A stretch of DNA of 64,000 bases from positions 157,249 through 221,248 of the forward strand of contig JAFMJH010000001.1 in assembly GCA_017853555.1 (NCBI GenBank). The letters run 5' to 3'. The notes under the pieces are model-generated. The model ran no database searches. It was not told the DNA's origin and worked only from the letters and a program-made list of their open reading frames with translations. Of the stretch, positions 36,073 through 45,577 are shown in pieces. The position numbers and the translations under genes were made by a program. Positions within the stretch are counted from its first letter, which is position 1. Each line of letters starts with the position of its first letter. The stretch is from Steroidobacteraceae bacterium (GTDB lineage Bacteria > Pseudomonadota > Gammaproteobacteria > Steroidobacterales > Steroidobacteraceae).

Positions 36073-37230
36073 TCAGGCCTCGACGTCGGGGTCGAACAGC
36101 CGCCGGTGCTCGCCGAGCGCGAAGCGGTCGGTCATGCCGGCGACATAATCGGCGACTACCCGCGCACGTCCTGCGACGCCGCCAGTCGTCTCGGCCTCGA
36201 GCGCCGCGTTGCGATGCTCCGCCGGCAGCAGATTCACGTCGGCCAGAAACGCCTCGAACAATTCGCGCAGCACGCGCCGCGACTTCGTGGTCATGCCGAT
36301 CACGCGATCGTGCCGATAGAGATTTTCGTTCAGGAAGCGCTTGAGTTCGAGATGCAGCGCCCGCACCTCGTCGCTCATCGACACGAGCGGTGACGACAGC
36401 CGCCGCACCGCGTCGATGTCGCGCGGCTGCGCGGCGGCGATGCGCGCGCGCGTGGTGGTGATGACGTCGATGACGATGCGATTGATCATCCGCCGGATGG
36501 TTTCGTGCGTGAGACGGCGCGGCGTGGCCTGCGGATAGCGCGCGAGCACCGCGCGATATTCGACGGCGAACAAGGCGACGTCCTGCAACTGTGCGAGATC
36601 GATCAGCCCCGAGCGCAAACCGTCGTCGACATCGTGATTGTTGTAGGCGATCTCGTCGGCGAGATTGGCGAGCTGCGCTTCGAGTCCCGGTTGCTCGCGG
36701 CGCAGAAAACGTTCGCCGATGTCGCCGAGTTCGCGCGCGTTGTTGGCCGAGCAGTGCTTCAGTATCCCCTCTCGCGTCTCGAAAGTGAGATTCAGCCCGG
36801 GAAACTCCGCATAGCGCTCCTCGAGCAGATCGACCACGCGCAACGATTGCAAGTTGTGCTCGAAGCCGCCGTACTCGCGCATGCACTCGTTGAGCGCGTC
36901 TTGTCCGGCGTGACCGAAAGGCGTGTGCCCGAGATCGTGCGCGAGACAGATCGCCTCGGTGAGGGTTTCATGCAAGCCGAGCGCGGCGGCGATGGTGCGT
37001 CCGATCTGCGCGACTTCGAGCGAATGGGTCACGCGCGTGCGATACAAATCGCCTTCGTGATTCACGAACACCTGGGTTTTGTACACCAGCCGTCGAAAGG
37101 CGTTGGCGTGCACGATGCGATCACGATCGCGCTGGAACTCGCCGCGAAATTCGGGCGGGGCTTCCGGATAACGGCGGCCGCGACTCGTCGCGTCGTGCGC
37201 CGCGTACGGCGCGAGCGTCCCCGGCGTCAT
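36073..37230 (-). CDS. dgt: Deoxyguanosinetriphosphate triphosphohydrolase-like protein
   Basis: A 385-residue HD-domain phosphohydrolase of the dGTPase type. The metal-binding motifs are [10 protein letters not shown] and [13 protein letters not shown], followed by [17 protein letters not shown]. It cuts dNTPs to nucleoside and triphosphate. It is the shorter non-enterobacterial subtype usually annotated as dGTPase-like, so the preferred nucleotide is uncertain. Its ATG overlaps the aroB stop (ATGA), making it the last gene of aroK-aroB-dgt. Confidence 0.92.
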   Translation of the reverse strand: MTPGTLAPYAAHDATSRGRRYPEAPPEFRGEFQRDRDRIVHANAFRRLVYKTQVFVNHEGDLYRTRVTHSLEVAQIGRTIAAALGLHETLTEAICLAHDLGHTPFGHAGQDALNECMREYGGFEHNLQSLRVVDLLEERYAEFPGLNLTFETREGILKHCSANNARELGDIGERFLRREQPGLEAQLANLADEIAYNNHDVDDGLRSGLIDLAQLQDVALFAVEYRAVLARYPQATPRRLTHETIRRMINRIVIDVITTTRARIAAAQPRDIDAVRRLSSPLVSMSDEVRALHLELKRFLNENLYRHDRVIGMTTKSRRVLRELFEAFLADVNLLPAEHRNAALEAETTGGVAGRARVVADYVAGMTDRFALGEHRRLFDPDVEA

Positions 37231-38315
37231 CCGAACTGCGCCACGAGCGTGCGCTCGAGCGCCTCCGGCGGCCAGTCGGCGGTGACGAAAGCGCGGCCGA
37301 TGCCGCGCATCAGAATGAATCGCAAACGACCGCGTTGCACTTTTTTGTCGAGATTCATCGCCGCGCGTGCCGCTGCCGCGTCGACCTCGGGCGCCGCGCT
37401 CGCGCGCAAACCGACGGCGTGCAGCAGGCGTTCGATGCGCGTGACGTCGGCCTCCGCCATCCAGCCGGCGTGCATCGACATGCGCGCGGCCATCGCGAGC
37501 CCCGCGCCGACGGCTTCACCGTGCAGCCACGATGCATACCCGGTCGCGGTTTCGATCGCGTGTCCGAACGTGTGGCCGAGATTGAGCAGCGCACGATCAC
37601 CGCGTTCGTGCTCGTCGCGCGCGACGATCTCCGCCTTGATTTCGCAGGAGCGACGGATCGCGTGCGCGAGCGCCGCCGGCTGCAAGGCGAGCAGTTCGTC
37701 GGCGTGCGCTTCGAGCCAGGCAAAGAATTCGGCGTCGCAAATCAGCCCGTACTTGATCACCTCGGCGAGTCCCGCGCGCAACTCGCGCGGCGGCAAGGTG
37801 CGCAGCAGCGCCGTATCGGCGAACACGGCGCGCGGCTGATGGAAGGCACCAATCAGATTTTTGCCACCGGGATGATTGACGCCGGTCTTGCCACCGACGG
37901 ACGAGTCGACTTGCGCCAACAAGGTCGTCGGCACCTGGATGAAATCCATGCCGCGCTGATAACAGGCGGCCGCGAAGCCGGTCATGTCGCCGACGACGCC
38001 ACCGCCCAAGGCGATCAACAGATCGTCACGACCGAAACGGTTGGCCACCAGCGCATCGATGATGCGCGCGACGCCGTCCAGGGTTTTGTGTACTTCGCCG
38101 TCGGGCAGCACGATGCGCAGCACCTGGCGATCGCCCAACGTCTGCTCGAGCGCATCGGCATACAGAGGCGCGACCACCGTATTGGTCACGATCGCGAGTT
38201 TGCGCGTGCCGGCCCATTCGGCCCAGTGCGCGGCATTCCGTGCGACGCCGTCGCCGATCAGGATCGGATAACTGCGCGCACCGAGTGCGACGTCTATTTT
38301 TTGCGGCGTGGTCAC
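37227..38315 (-). CDS. aroB: 3-dehydroquinate synthase
   Basis: A 362-residue enzyme of the shikimate pathway that converts DAHP to 3-dehydroquinate using NAD and zinc. The NAD-binding stretch is [15 protein letters not shown], with [20 protein letters not shown] and zinc ligands in [12 protein letters not shown] and [13 protein letters not shown] at 38315 is the start and overlaps the aroK stop (GTGA). Its stop overlaps the dgt start. Confidence 0.96.
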   Translation of the reverse strand: MTTPQKIDVALGARSYPILIGDGVARNAAHWAEWAGTRKLAIVTNTVVAPLYADALEQTLGDRQVLRIVLPDGEVHKTLDGVARIIDALVANRFGRDDLLIALGGGVVGDMTGFAAACYQRGMDFIQVPTTLLAQVDSSVGGKTGVNHPGGKNLIGAFHQPRAVFADTALLRTLPPRELRAGLAEVIKYGLICDAEFFAWLEAHADELLALQPAALAHAIRRSCEIKAEIVARDEHERGDRALLNLGHTFGHAIETATGYASWLHGEAVGAGLAMAARMSMHAGWMAEADVTRIERLLHAVGLRASAAPEVDAAAARAAMNLDKKVQRGRLRFILMRGIGRAFVTADWPPEALERTLVAQFG

Positions 38316-38839
38316 GGCGGCAGTATACGATCGACTTCGCGCAGGATCTCTTCGGCGACGTCGCGCACACGTCGCCCGTCCGTCCGCACCGTCAGCGCAG
38401 CCACCTCGCGATACAGCGGCGCCCGGTGCGCCATCAGTTCGGTCAGGCGTTGCGTCGTATCCTGGCCGGTGAGCATCGGACGATTCTCGCCGTCGCGCAC
38501 CCGCGCGGCTTGCTGCGCGATCGAGGTTTCGAGGTACACGACGACCCCGCCGGCCTGCAGCTGCCGGCGGTTCTCCTCTTTCAAGATGGCGCCGCCACCG
38601 GTCGACAACACGACACCCCGGCGCTGCGTGAGCTCGGCAATCACCTCGCGCTCGCGTTCGCGAAATCCGGCTTCGCCTTCTTTTTCGAAGATGAGCGGGA
38701 TGTCGGCTCCGGTGCGGCGCTCGATCTCCGTATCGGAGTCGACGAACGGCACGCCGAGCAAGCGCGCGAGCTGCTTGCCCACGGCGGTCTTGCCCGAACC
38801 CATCGGCCCGACCAGATAGATGTTTCTGTGCGTACTCAT
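38312..38839 (-). CDS. aroK: Shikimate kinase
   Basis: A 175-residue P-loop kinase that phosphorylates shikimate. Walker A is GPMGSGKT, the shikimate contacts are DSDTEIERRTG, then STGGGAILKEENR and the lid Arg in ENRPML. ATG at 38839. A very long open frame extends upstream but only shadows the divergent PBP1A gene. First gene of aroK-aroB-dgt and divergent from PBP1A with 66 bp between. The pilMNOPQ genes that often sit between these two are absent. Confidence 0.96.
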   Translation of the reverse strand: MSTHRNIYLVGPMGSGKTAVGKQLARLLGVPFVDSDTEIERRTGADIPLIFEKEGEAGFREREREVIAELTQRRGVVLSTGGGAILKEENRRQLQAGGVVVYLETSIAQQAARVRDGENRPMLTGQDTTQRLTELMAHRAPLYREVAALTVRTDGRRVRDVAEEILREVDRILPP

Positions 38840-38905
38840 GCGAGAAGACGCACAGTTTACCCACCCCGCCACCCCGCCGGCGAACCGCCGTTCCGGTAAC
38901 ATTGC

Positions 38906-41434
38906 GTGGTCGTGAAGCCCGCCGTCGTCAAAGCCCTTCAGCGCATCGCCGCCGCGCTGGCCGCACTCGCCTTCCTCGTGGTGCTCGGGGTTTCGGGCGC
39001 CTACGTCTACCTGCATCCCTCGCTGCCCACGGCCGAGCAGATGAAGGAAATCAGCCTGCAGGTGCCGCTGCGCATCTATGCGCGCAACGGCCAGGTGATG
39101 GCGCAGATCGGCGAGCAGCGACGCATCCCGGTGACGTACGAGCAGATCCCGCTGCTGGTACGGCGCGCGTTCATCGCCGCCGAAGACGATCGATTTTTCG
39201 AACATTCCGGTTTCGATTTCAGCGGCATCGTGCGCTCGGCGATGGTCAACCTCGTCCCCGGCGGCAATCGCCAAGGCGCGAGCACCATCACGATGCAGAC
39301 CGCGCGCAATCTGTTTCTCACCCAAGATCGCACCTGGCGCCGCAAATTGCAGGAGATCTTTCTCACCTATCGCATGGAGCGCGAGCTCAGCAAGGAAGAG
39401 ATCCTCACCTACTATCTGAACGTCATCAATTTCGGCAAACGCGCCTACGGCGTCGCGGCGGCGGCGGAGCTGTATTACGGCAAGACGCTCGACCAGCTCA
39501 CGCTCGCCGAAGCGGCGACGCTCGCGCGCATCCCGCAAGCACCCTCGCGCTACAACCCGATCAGCAACCCTGAAGGTTCGCGCGTGCGTCGCGGCTACGT
39601 CCTGCGCCGCATGCGCGAACTCGGCTTCATCGACGAACCGACCGCCGCAGCGGCGGCAGCGGAAAAAATCGAAGCGCGACTGCACAGCACGAGCTACGAA
39701 GTCGAAGCGCCGTACGTCGCCGAGATGGCGCGGATCGCGCTGATGAAGATCAAAGATATTCCGCCCGATGCGCAAAATCAGGGCTACCGCATCTACACGA
39801 CCATCGACACGCGACTGCAGGCGGCGGCCAACCGCGCGGTCCGCATCGGTCTGCTCGCCTATGATCGGCGTCACGGCTGGCGCGGCGCCAAATCGCGCGT
39901 GACGCTCACCGGTCGCGAAACCGACGAACAACTCGAAGCCACGATCGACGATTTCGCCGCGGCGGGCATGCTCGTGCCGGCCATCGTCACCCGCGTCGAA
40001 CCGCGCAGCGCACAAATCTTCGTGCGTGGCGCCGGTCGCGTGACGCTCGAATGGTCGTCGCTTTCGTGGGCACGACGCAAAGTCGGCGAACGCATGGGGC
40101 CCTGGCCGAAACGGGCCGCCGAAGTGGTCACCGCCGGCGACGTCGTCTACGTGTTGAGCGCGAACGGCAAGGCCGAGCTCGTGCAAGTTCCGGAAGCCTC
40201 CGCAGCACTGGTCGCCTTGTCGCCCAACGACGGCGGCATCGCGGCGCTCGTCGGCGGCTTCGATTATTTCGATCGCGCCGTCGGCAAATTCAATCGTGCC
40301 ACGCAAGCGAAGCGGCAGCCGGGTTCCGGCTTCAAGCCGTTCCTGTATTCGGCGGCGCTCGAAAACGGCTTCACGCCTTCTTCGATGATTCTCGATGCGC
40401 CGTTCGTGTTCGACGACCCGCGCCTCGAAGAAGCCTGGCGTCCGGAAAACTCGAGCGGCGAGTTCAACGGACCGATGCGCTTGCGCGAAGCGCTGGTCGC
40501 CTCGCGCAATCTCGTCTCGATCCGCATCTTGAAGACCATGGGGCTGCGCGCCGCCACCGATTACGTCACGCGCTTCGGCTTCGACAAAGCGAGTCTGCCG
40601 AACAATCTCACGCTCGCGCTCGGTTCGATGGACGTGACGCCGCTGCAAGTGGCCACCGGCTACACCGTCTTCGCCAATGGTGGCTATCGCGTCGAGCCGT
40701 ACTTCATCGATCGCATCGAAGATCCGAAAGGCAACGTCGTCTTTCGCGCCGAACCGCGCATGGTGGCGCGCGAATGCGATGCACCGACGCCCGAGACGAC
40801 CGCAAGCGCGGGCACGCCGTCCGCGCCGTCCGGCAGCGACGATCCGAACGTCGACGCCGCGGATGCGGAGGCACCGCTTGCGCCGCCGCGCGGCTGCGCA
40901 TGGCCAGCCGAGCGCATCGCGCCGCGCGTGATCAGCGCCGCCAATGCGTGGCTCATGACCGACATGATGCGCGAGGTGATCACGCGCGGCACCGGTCGCC
41001 GCGCACTCGCACTCGGCCGCGGCGACCTCGCAGGCAAGACCGGCACCACCAACGAAGCACGTGACACGTGGTTCAACGGCTTCAACCGCGATCTGGTGGC
41101 TTCGGTGTGGGTCGGCTTCGATCAAAGTCGTCCGCTCGGCGAAGGCGAAGAAGGCAGTCGTACCGCCGTGCCGATCTGGGTGTCGTTCATGCGCGAGGCG
41201 TTGCGGACCGTACCCGAGCGCACGCGTCCGATGCCGCCGGGACTCGTGCAGGCGCGCATCTCGCCGACGACCGGCGAACTGGCCGGCGTCGACGACGCGG
41301 GGGCGATTTTCGAAGCGTTCCTCGAAGGACATTTGCCCGTGGGTGGCGTACTCGGCGGCGAGACGAGCGCGGCGCCGGGCGCTGCGCGTCCGAAGCCCGC
41401 CGAAGCGGCCGGCAAAGACGAACCGCTCTTCTGA
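38906..41434 (+). CDS. mrcA: Penicillin-binding protein 1A (bifunctional)
   Basis: A class A PBP of about 842 residues. After an N-terminal membrane anchor (AALAALAFLVVLGVSGAYVY), the GT51 glycosyltransferase domain shows FIAAEDDRFFEHSGFDF, QGASTITMQTARNLF and RKLQEIFLTYRMERELSKEE. An OB-like insertion precedes the transpeptidase domain with the SxxK serine in GSGFKPFLY, SRN in VASRNLVS and KTGTTNEARDTWF. It polymerises glycan and cross-links peptides in the wall. The start is one of several GTG codons at 38906-38914. A Pro/Ala/Ser-rich linker sits near residue 640. Confidence 0.94.
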   Translation: MVVKPAVVKALQRIAAALAALAFLVVLGVSGAYVYLHPSLPTAEQMKEISLQVPLRIYARNGQVMAQIGEQRRIPVTYEQIPLLVRRAFIAAEDDRFFEHSGFDFSGIVRSAMVNLVPGGNRQGASTITMQTARNLFLTQDRTWRRKLQEIFLTYRMERELSKEEILTYYLNVINFGKRAYGVAAAAELYYGKTLDQLTLAEAATLARIPQAPSRYNPISNPEGSRVRRGYVLRRMRELGFIDEPTAAAAAAEKIEARLHSTSYEVEAPYVAEMARIALMKIKDIPPDAQNQGYRIYTTIDTRLQAAANRAVRIGLLAYDRRHGWRGAKSRVTLTGRETDEQLEATIDDFAAAGMLVPAIVTRVEPRSAQIFVRGAGRVTLEWSSLSWARRKVGERMGPWPKRAAEVVTAGDVVYVLSANGKAELVQVPEASAALVALSPNDGGIAALVGGFDYFDRAVGKFNRATQAKRQPGSGFKPFLYSAALENGFTPSSMILDAPFVFDDPRLEEAWRPENSSGEFNGPMRLREALVASRNLVSIRILKTMGLRAATDYVTRFGFDKASLPNNLTLALGSMDVTPLQVATGYTVFANGGYRVEPYFIDRIEDPKGNVVFRAEPRMVARECDAPTPETTASAGTPSAPSGSDDPNVDAADAEAPLAPPRGCAWPAERIAPRVISAANAWLMTDMMREVITRGTGRRALALGRGDLAGKTGTTNEARDTWFNGFNRDLVASVWVGFDQSRPLGEGEEGSRTAVPIWVSFMREALRTVPERTRPMPPGLVQARISPTTGELAGVDDAGAIFEAFLEGHLPVGGVLGGETSAAPGAARPKPAEAAGKDEPLF

Positions 41435-41446
41435 CCGACCCGCCTC

Positions 41447-42058
41447 ATGAGCAAAAAGCTGCCGCCGCGAGCCGAAAATCTGCGCCGCGCCCTCGCGCAG
41501 GAAGCGGCGCGCGTGATGGCCGAACATGGCGTGCGCGATTTTTTGTTCGCCAAACGCAAGGCGGCCGAACGCTTCGGCATCGTCGACGGGTCGGTGCTGC
41601 CGCGCAACACCGAAATCGAAGACGCCTTGCGCGAGTATCAAAGATTGTTCCGCGGCGAGGCGCATGTCGAGTCGCTCTACGCGCAGCGTCAGGTGGCCGC
41701 CGACGTGATGCATCGCCTGCGCAAATTCCAGCCGCGTCTCGTCGGGCCGGTACTGCACGGCACGGCGACCGCGCACGACGACGTGCTGCTGCACGTGTTC
41801 ACGGAGCGTGCCGAGACGATCACGCTCGAATTGATGGAGCAAGGCGTGCCGCACGAAGTCGGCGAGCGTCGCGTGCGCTTGAATGCCGAACGCGTCGTCA
41901 ACCAGCCCTGCGTGCGCCTCGAGGTCGACGATCAACCGGTCGAGCTCGTGATCTTCGGCGTGGACGGCATCCGTCAGTCACCGGTGAGCCCGGTCGACGG
42001 CAATCCGATGCGACGCGCGAACCTCGAGGAAGTCGAGGCGCTGCTGGCGAACGGTTGA
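41447..42058 (+). CDS. Conserved hypothetical protein, possibly nucleotidyltransferase-like
   Basis: A 203-residue protein I do not place firmly. It is basic at the N-terminus (LPPRAENLRRALAQEA), with KRKAAERFGI and LREYQRLF. A middle section HGTATAHDDVLLHVFTE with LELMEQGVPHEV hints at a nucleotidyltransferase fold, and the last part VELVIFGVDGIRQSPVSPVDG is probably a beta sheet. There is no signal peptide or membrane helix. It follows mrcA by 12 bp and is convergent with gltA. It could be a substrate-binding or RNA-modifying protein, but nothing decisive is visible. Confidence 0.62.
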   Translation: MSKKLPPRAENLRRALAQEAARVMAEHGVRDFLFAKRKAAERFGIVDGSVLPRNTEIEDALREYQRLFRGEAHVESLYAQRQVAADVMHRLRKFQPRLVGPVLHGTATAHDDVLLHVFTERAETITLELMEQGVPHEVGERRVRLNAERVVNQPCVRLEVDDQPVELVIFGVDGIRQSPVSPVDGNPMRRANLEEVEALLANG

Positions 42059-42059
42059 A

Positions 42060-42080
42060 GCGCGCGGCGACACCGCGCGC
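42060..42080. terminator. Hairpin between convergent genes, possible bidirectional terminator
   Basis: A perfect 8-bp stem GCGCGCGG (42060-42067) with CCGCGCGC (42073-42080) and loop CGACA. It lies just past the stops of both convergent genes. It lacks a T tract, so it may only protect transcript ends. Confidence 0.5.
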
Positions 42081-42086
42081 AGGTTC

Positions 42087-43382
42087 TCAACGCTTGCCGA
42101 TCTCGACGTAGTCGCGCTTGACCGGGCCGGTGTAGAGCTGGCGCGGACGACCGATCTTCATGTGCGGATCGGAAATCATTTCCTGCCAATGCGACACCCA
42201 GCCGGCGGTGCGCGCGATCGCGAACATCACCGTGAACATCGAGCGCGGAATGCCGAGCGCGCTGTAGATGATGCCCGAGTAGAAGTCGACGTTCGGATAG
42301 AGCTTGCGCGAGATGAAGTAATCGTCGCTGAGCGCGATTTCTTCGAGACGTTGCGCAAGTTCGAGCAGCGGGTTGTCGGCGCGACCCATGCGCGCGAGCA
42401 CCTTGTGGCACATGTCGCGGATGATCTTGGCGCGCGGATCGAAGTTCTTGTACACGCGATGGCCGAAGCCCATCAGACGCACGTTGCTGGTCTTGTCCTT
42501 CACCTGCGCGATGAACTTCGGAATGTTGTCGACCGTGCCGATTTCTTCGAGCATGTCGAGCACGGCTTCGTTCGCGCCACCGTGCGCGGGGCCCCACAGC
42601 GCCGCGACACCGGAAGAGATCGCGGCATACGGATTCGCGCCCGTAGAGCCGGCCAGACGCACCGTCGAGGTGCTCGCATTCTGTTCGTGATCGGCGTGCA
42701 GGATGAGCAGCAGATCGAGCGCTTCGGCGGCGAGCGGATCGACGTGATACGGCTCGCAGGGCACGGCGTAGAACATGTGCAGCAAATTCGCGCAATAACC
42801 GAGGTCGTTGCGCGGGTAGATGAACGGCTGGCCGAGCGCGTTCTTGTACGCGGCGGCGGCGATGGTCGGAATCTTGGCGATGATGCGATGCGCAAAGATT
42901 TCGCGATGGCGCGGGTTATAGATGTCCATCGAGTCGTGATAGAACGCGGACATCGACGCGACGATGCCGCTGACCATCGCCATCGGGTGCGCGTCGTAAC
43001 GGAAGCCGTTGAACATGCGCAGCAACGACTCGTTGATCATCGTGTGGCGCTGGATGTTGTGCTGGAACTCGGCGAGCTGCTTCGCGTCCGGCAGGTCGCC
43101 GTTCAGCAGCAGATACGACACTTCCAGGAACGAACTCTTGGCCGCCAGCTGATCGATGGGGTAGCCGCGATAGAGCAGCACGCCGGCATCACCGTCGATG
43201 TAGGTGATCTTGCTCTCGGTGCTCGCCGTCGCCATGAAGCCGGGGTCAAAGGTGAACACCCCGTGATCTTTGTTGAGGGCGCCGATGTCGACGACATCGG
43301 GACCGATCGTGCCGGAGCGAACCGGGAGGTCGGACTTCTTGCCGGAGGCGGCGTCAATCAGCTCGAATTTCTTGTTGGCCAT
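42087..43382 (-). CDS. gltA: Type II citrate synthase
   Basis: A 431-residue enzyme that condenses oxaloacetate and acetyl-CoA, the entry step of the TCA cycle. Catalytic histidines are in [11 protein letters not shown] and [14 protein letters not shown], with the catalytic Asp in NVDFYSGII. The gammaproteobacterial type with an N-terminal beta domain is full length. ATG at 43382 is used; the open frame upstream encodes no conserved sequence. It sits 124 bp downstream of the M48 gene, with an inverted repeat in the gap. Confidence 0.96.
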   Translation of the reverse strand: MANKKFELIDAASGKKSDLPVRSGTIGPDVVDIGALNKDHGVFTFDPGFMATASTESKITYIDGDAGVLLYRGYPIDQLAAKSSFLEVSYLLLNGDLPDAKQLAEFQHNIQRHTMINESLLRMFNGFRYDAHPMAMVSGIVASMSAFYHDSMDIYNPRHREIFAHRIIAKIPTIAAAAYKNALGQPFIYPRNDLGYCANLLHMFYAVPCEPYHVDPLAAEALDLLLILHADHEQNASTSTVRLAGSTGANPYAAISSGVAALWGPAHGGANEAVLDMLEEIGTVDNIPKFIAQVKDKTSNVRLMGFGHRVYKNFDPRAKIIRDMCHKVLARMGRADNPLLELAQRLEEIALSDDYFISRKLYPNVDFYSGIIYSALGIPRSMFTVMFAIARTAGWVSHWQEMISDPHMKIGRPRQLYTGPVKRDYVEIGKR

Positions 43383-43451
43383 GGTAGTTCGATGATCGGT
43401 TGGAAGGCGTGGCAAAAGCGCTACGCCGTGGTGGGAAGGTGACATGTCGAG

Positions 43452-43480
43452 ATGACGGAATCAATACGAATTACCGTCAT
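43452..43480. promoter_or_regulatory. Inverted repeat upstream of gltA
   Basis: ATGACGG (43452-43458) is perfectly mirrored by CCGTCAT (43474-43480) across a 15-bp AT-rich centre, in the gap between the M48 and gltA genes. It could be an operator for gltA or a transcript-end structure after the peptidase gene; no T tract follows. Confidence 0.4.
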
Positions 43481-43506
43481 TGCACGCCATTTGCGACTCG
43501 ACTTGA

Positions 43507-44970
43507 TCACTCGACCACCTTGTAGAGATTTCCCGACTTCAGCTTGCGATCCGGGTACAAGCCGTTGAGCAGCAGCAATTCCTCTTTCTGGTACTTCTCG
43601 AGCGGCACATCGGCCGCGTGATCCTCGAGTCGGGTATCGGCCGACGCGGTCAGGACCTTGAGACGATAGGGTTCGGCCAGCGGATATTCGGCCGGCTTGA
43701 GGCTGCGCAACGTGCCCATCACCGACTGGAACAGGCCGTCCGCTTCCGGCACGCCCGCCCGGGACGCGCGACTCGCGCCGGCGAACAGATACGCGCTCTT
43801 GCCGCGAAACAAGGTCATCCAGCGCACCGGACCCGCGCCGTTGTCGAGCGGCGAGCCCGAGGCCGTGCGCACCATGTAGCCGTCCATGCCGTTGACGGTG
43901 ACCGGTTCGCCGCCGAGCAAGGTTTGCCCGCGCAGTTCGCGCAGCAGAAATTCGCGCGGCGACAGCATCGGCGGAACTTCCTTGAGCGTGATCTGCATCA
44001 CGGTGTCTTTTTTCGGCGTGTAAGCGAACAGCCGATCACGCTGGTTCTCGACCGTCCAGCCACGCGGGAATGCGAGCGTGATGCCGAGCTCGGCGTGATA
44101 CAGACGATTGTCGCGCACGATGCCCTGCGCGCGGCTCGAACCGTAGACGAGTCCGTCGATGCGTCGCAGATATTCGTCATGGCCGTCGATCCAGCCGCTC
44201 GGGGGGCCCGCGTCGAGCTTCGCCGCACCCTTGGCCGCCTGCACGGCGCGCGCATCCGGCGCCGGATGCGAGGAGAACAGGCCGTGATAGATGCGCGGCT
44301 CGCGTCCTTCGGCGCGCGCGCGATCGATTTCGAAGCGCTCCCCCTGTTTGAACATCGTGAATACTTCGCCCATGGCCTCGGGGCGATAGCCGGCGCGCGT
44401 CGAAAACTGCAAACCGACCCGATCGGCCTCGAGCTCGGCGTCACGACCGTAACCCTGCATCCATGCTTGCGCACCGAGGTTGGCCAGATCGCCGACCGCG
44501 CCCGAACCGGTGTAGATCGCCGCAGCCGCAGCAGCGAGCGTCGCGAGCACGCCGCGCGTCATCTGCTTCTGCGGGTGCTTTTGCGTCACGTGCGCGATTT
44601 CGTGACCGAGTACGGAAGCGAGTTCCGCCTCCGAATTCAGATGCGTGAGCAGGCCGCGATGCACGTAGACGTAGCAGCAACCGGTGGTGAAGGCGTTGAC
44701 CGAATCGTCGTCGAGCACGACGAACTTGAACTCGGCGTCGGGCATGCTGCTTTGACGCGCCACGCGTTGTCCGACTTCGGCGACGTAATCCTGCAGCGCT
44801 TGATCGCCGTAGACGCCATAGGCCTTGAGGATCTGGTCGTGGGCTTTTTGTGCCGACGCGCTAGGCTTGGTGGTGGATTTCTTTGCGTCCTGCGCGAACG
44901 CGCCAACGCTCAGGCAAGCGAACAACAGCGCGACGAGCGCCGCACAGCGACGGTTCGAACGTGAAGTCAT
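43507..44970 (-). CDS. Periplasmic M48 family metalloprotease
   Basis: A 487-residue protein with a signal peptide (ALVALLFACLSVGAFA) and an M48/BepA-like zinc protease domain: HEIAH at 123-127, third ligand in ELEADRVGLQ. The C-terminal half (from about residue 290, ELGITLAFPRGWTVENQ) is an extra domain without repeats typical of TPR-bearing BepA. It probably degrades misfolded envelope proteins. The start has a perfect AAGGAGG six bases upstream. In front is the rpmE gene on the same strand, separated by a terminator. Confidence 0.92.
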   Translation of the reverse strand: MTSRSNRRCAALVALLFACLSVGAFAQDAKKSTTKPSASAQKAHDQILKAYGVYGDQALQDYVAEVGQRVARQSSMPDAEFKFVVLDDDSVNAFTTGCCYVYVHRGLLTHLNSEAELASVLGHEIAHVTQKHPQKQMTRGVLATLAAAAAAIYTGSGAVGDLANLGAQAWMQGYGRDAELEADRVGLQFSTRAGYRPEAMGEVFTMFKQGERFEIDRARAEGREPRIYHGLFSSHPAPDARAVQAAKGAAKLDAGPPSGWIDGHDEYLRRIDGLVYGSSRAQGIVRDNRLYHAELGITLAFPRGWTVENQRDRLFAYTPKKDTVMQITLKEVPPMLSPREFLLRELRGQTLLGGEPVTVNGMDGYMVRTASGSPLDNGAGPVRWMTLFRGKSAYLFAGASRASRAGVPEADGLFQSVMGTLRSLKPAEYPLAEPYRLKVLTASADTRLEDHAADVPLEKYQKEELLLLNGLYPDRKLKSGNLYKVVE

Positions 44971-45020
44971 CGACTACCTCCTTCGAATTCGATGCGCGGA
45001 CGCTAGCAGAAGTTCCTGAA

Positions 45021-45047
45021 ATCAAAAGGGCGCCCGCAGGCGCCCTT
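45021..45047 (-). terminator. Intrinsic terminator after rpmE
   Basis: On the minus strand a 9-bp stem AAGGGCGCC / GGCGCCCTT with a 4-base loop (45026-45047) is followed by TTTTGAT, a textbook terminator. It lies 27 bp past the rpmE stop. Confidence 0.88.
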
Positions 45048-45073
45048 CGGAAGACGAACCTCGCGGACGCGAA

Positions 45074-45286
45074 TCAGCGTGCGCCGGCCGCCGCGTACTT
45101 CTTGCGGAACTTGTCGACGCGGCCGGCGGTGTCGAGGATCTTCTGCTTGCCCGTGTAGAACGGGTGGCAGCTCGAGCAGACTTCGATCGACAGGTCCTGG
45201 CCCAGCGTCGAGCGCGTCTTGAAGACGTTGCCGCAAGAGCAGGTCACGTTGATTTCCGTGTAATCGGGATGGATCGCTTCTTTCAT
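45074..45286 (-). CDS. rpmE: 50S ribosomal protein L31 (zinc-binding C+ type)
   Basis: A 70-residue L31 with the conserved start [19 protein letters not shown] and [12 protein letters not shown], so four cysteines remain and it is the zinc-binding form. A zinc-free paralogue, if it exists elsewhere, would be expected to be under the Zur gene at the start of this window. ATG at 45286; a candidate promoter lies at 45330-45359 and a terminator follows the stop. Confidence 0.97.
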   Translation of the reverse strand: MKEAIHPDYTEINVTCSCGNVFKTRSTLGQDLSIEVCSSCHPFYTGKQKILDTAGRVDKFRKKYAAAGAR

Positions 45287-45329
45287 GACCGTAGGCTTCC
45301 GTCGCTGTCGATGGCGAAAAAGGGCGCGC

Positions 45330-45359
45330 AGTCTAGAGCCCCGAGGGGGTTCTCGGCAA
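45330..45359 (-). promoter_or_regulatory. Candidate rpmE promoter
   Basis: On the minus strand -35 TTGCCG (45354-45359) and -10 TAGACT (45330-45335) are 18 bp apart, 43 bp before the rpmE ATG. Confidence 0.5.
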
Positions 45360-45397
45360 GCGAACCGGACGAGCACCTGCACCTCGGCAGCCCGGGG

Positions 45398-45406
45398 TGT
45401 GGATAA
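45398..45406 (-). promoter_or_regulatory. DnaA box
   Basis: A perfect TTATCCACA on the minus strand, about 40 bp upstream of the candidate rpmE -35. Followed by CTGTGGA, which resembles a second degenerate half. Only one box is clear, so this is not an origin. Confidence 0.55.
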
Positions 45407-45493
45407 CTCTGTGGAGAAGGCGCCGGACCGAAGCGGAAAAGTCCTGTGAAAACGGGCAGTTGGGCTCCGCAGCGCGGCCGCGAGACTGTAAAT

Positions 45494-45505
45494 TTCATAT
45501 ATGAA
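45494..45505. repeat. Perfect 12-bp palindrome
   Basis: TTCATATATGAA reads the same on both strands and lies in the AT-rich part of the rpmE-hemW gap. It is a possible regulator site; no protein is known. Confidence 0.45.
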
Positions 45506-45577
45506 TCATGCAGTTGCGAGAATGTGCTACGGCGCACACATCAAAAATTGCGCTATCCGGTCATTTCCAGCCGAGTT

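Larger units (their letters stand above)
45287..45577. other. Intergenic region upstream of rpmE
   Basis: A 291-bp gap between hemW and rpmE. It holds the candidate rpmE promoter, a DnaA box at 45398-45406 and a 12-bp palindrome at 45494-45505. Small open frames across it lack coding character, and I see no other gene. Confidence 0.6.

Noticed and set aside
38840..41935. Upstream extension of the aroK open frame to 1207 codons
   Set aside because: Beyond codon 176 it shadows PBP1A and has no shikimate kinase character; ATG at 38839 fits the family.
45398..45406. Replication origin at the DnaA box
   Set aside because: Only one perfect box is present, with no AT-rich cluster of boxes and no dnaA or gidA neighbour.
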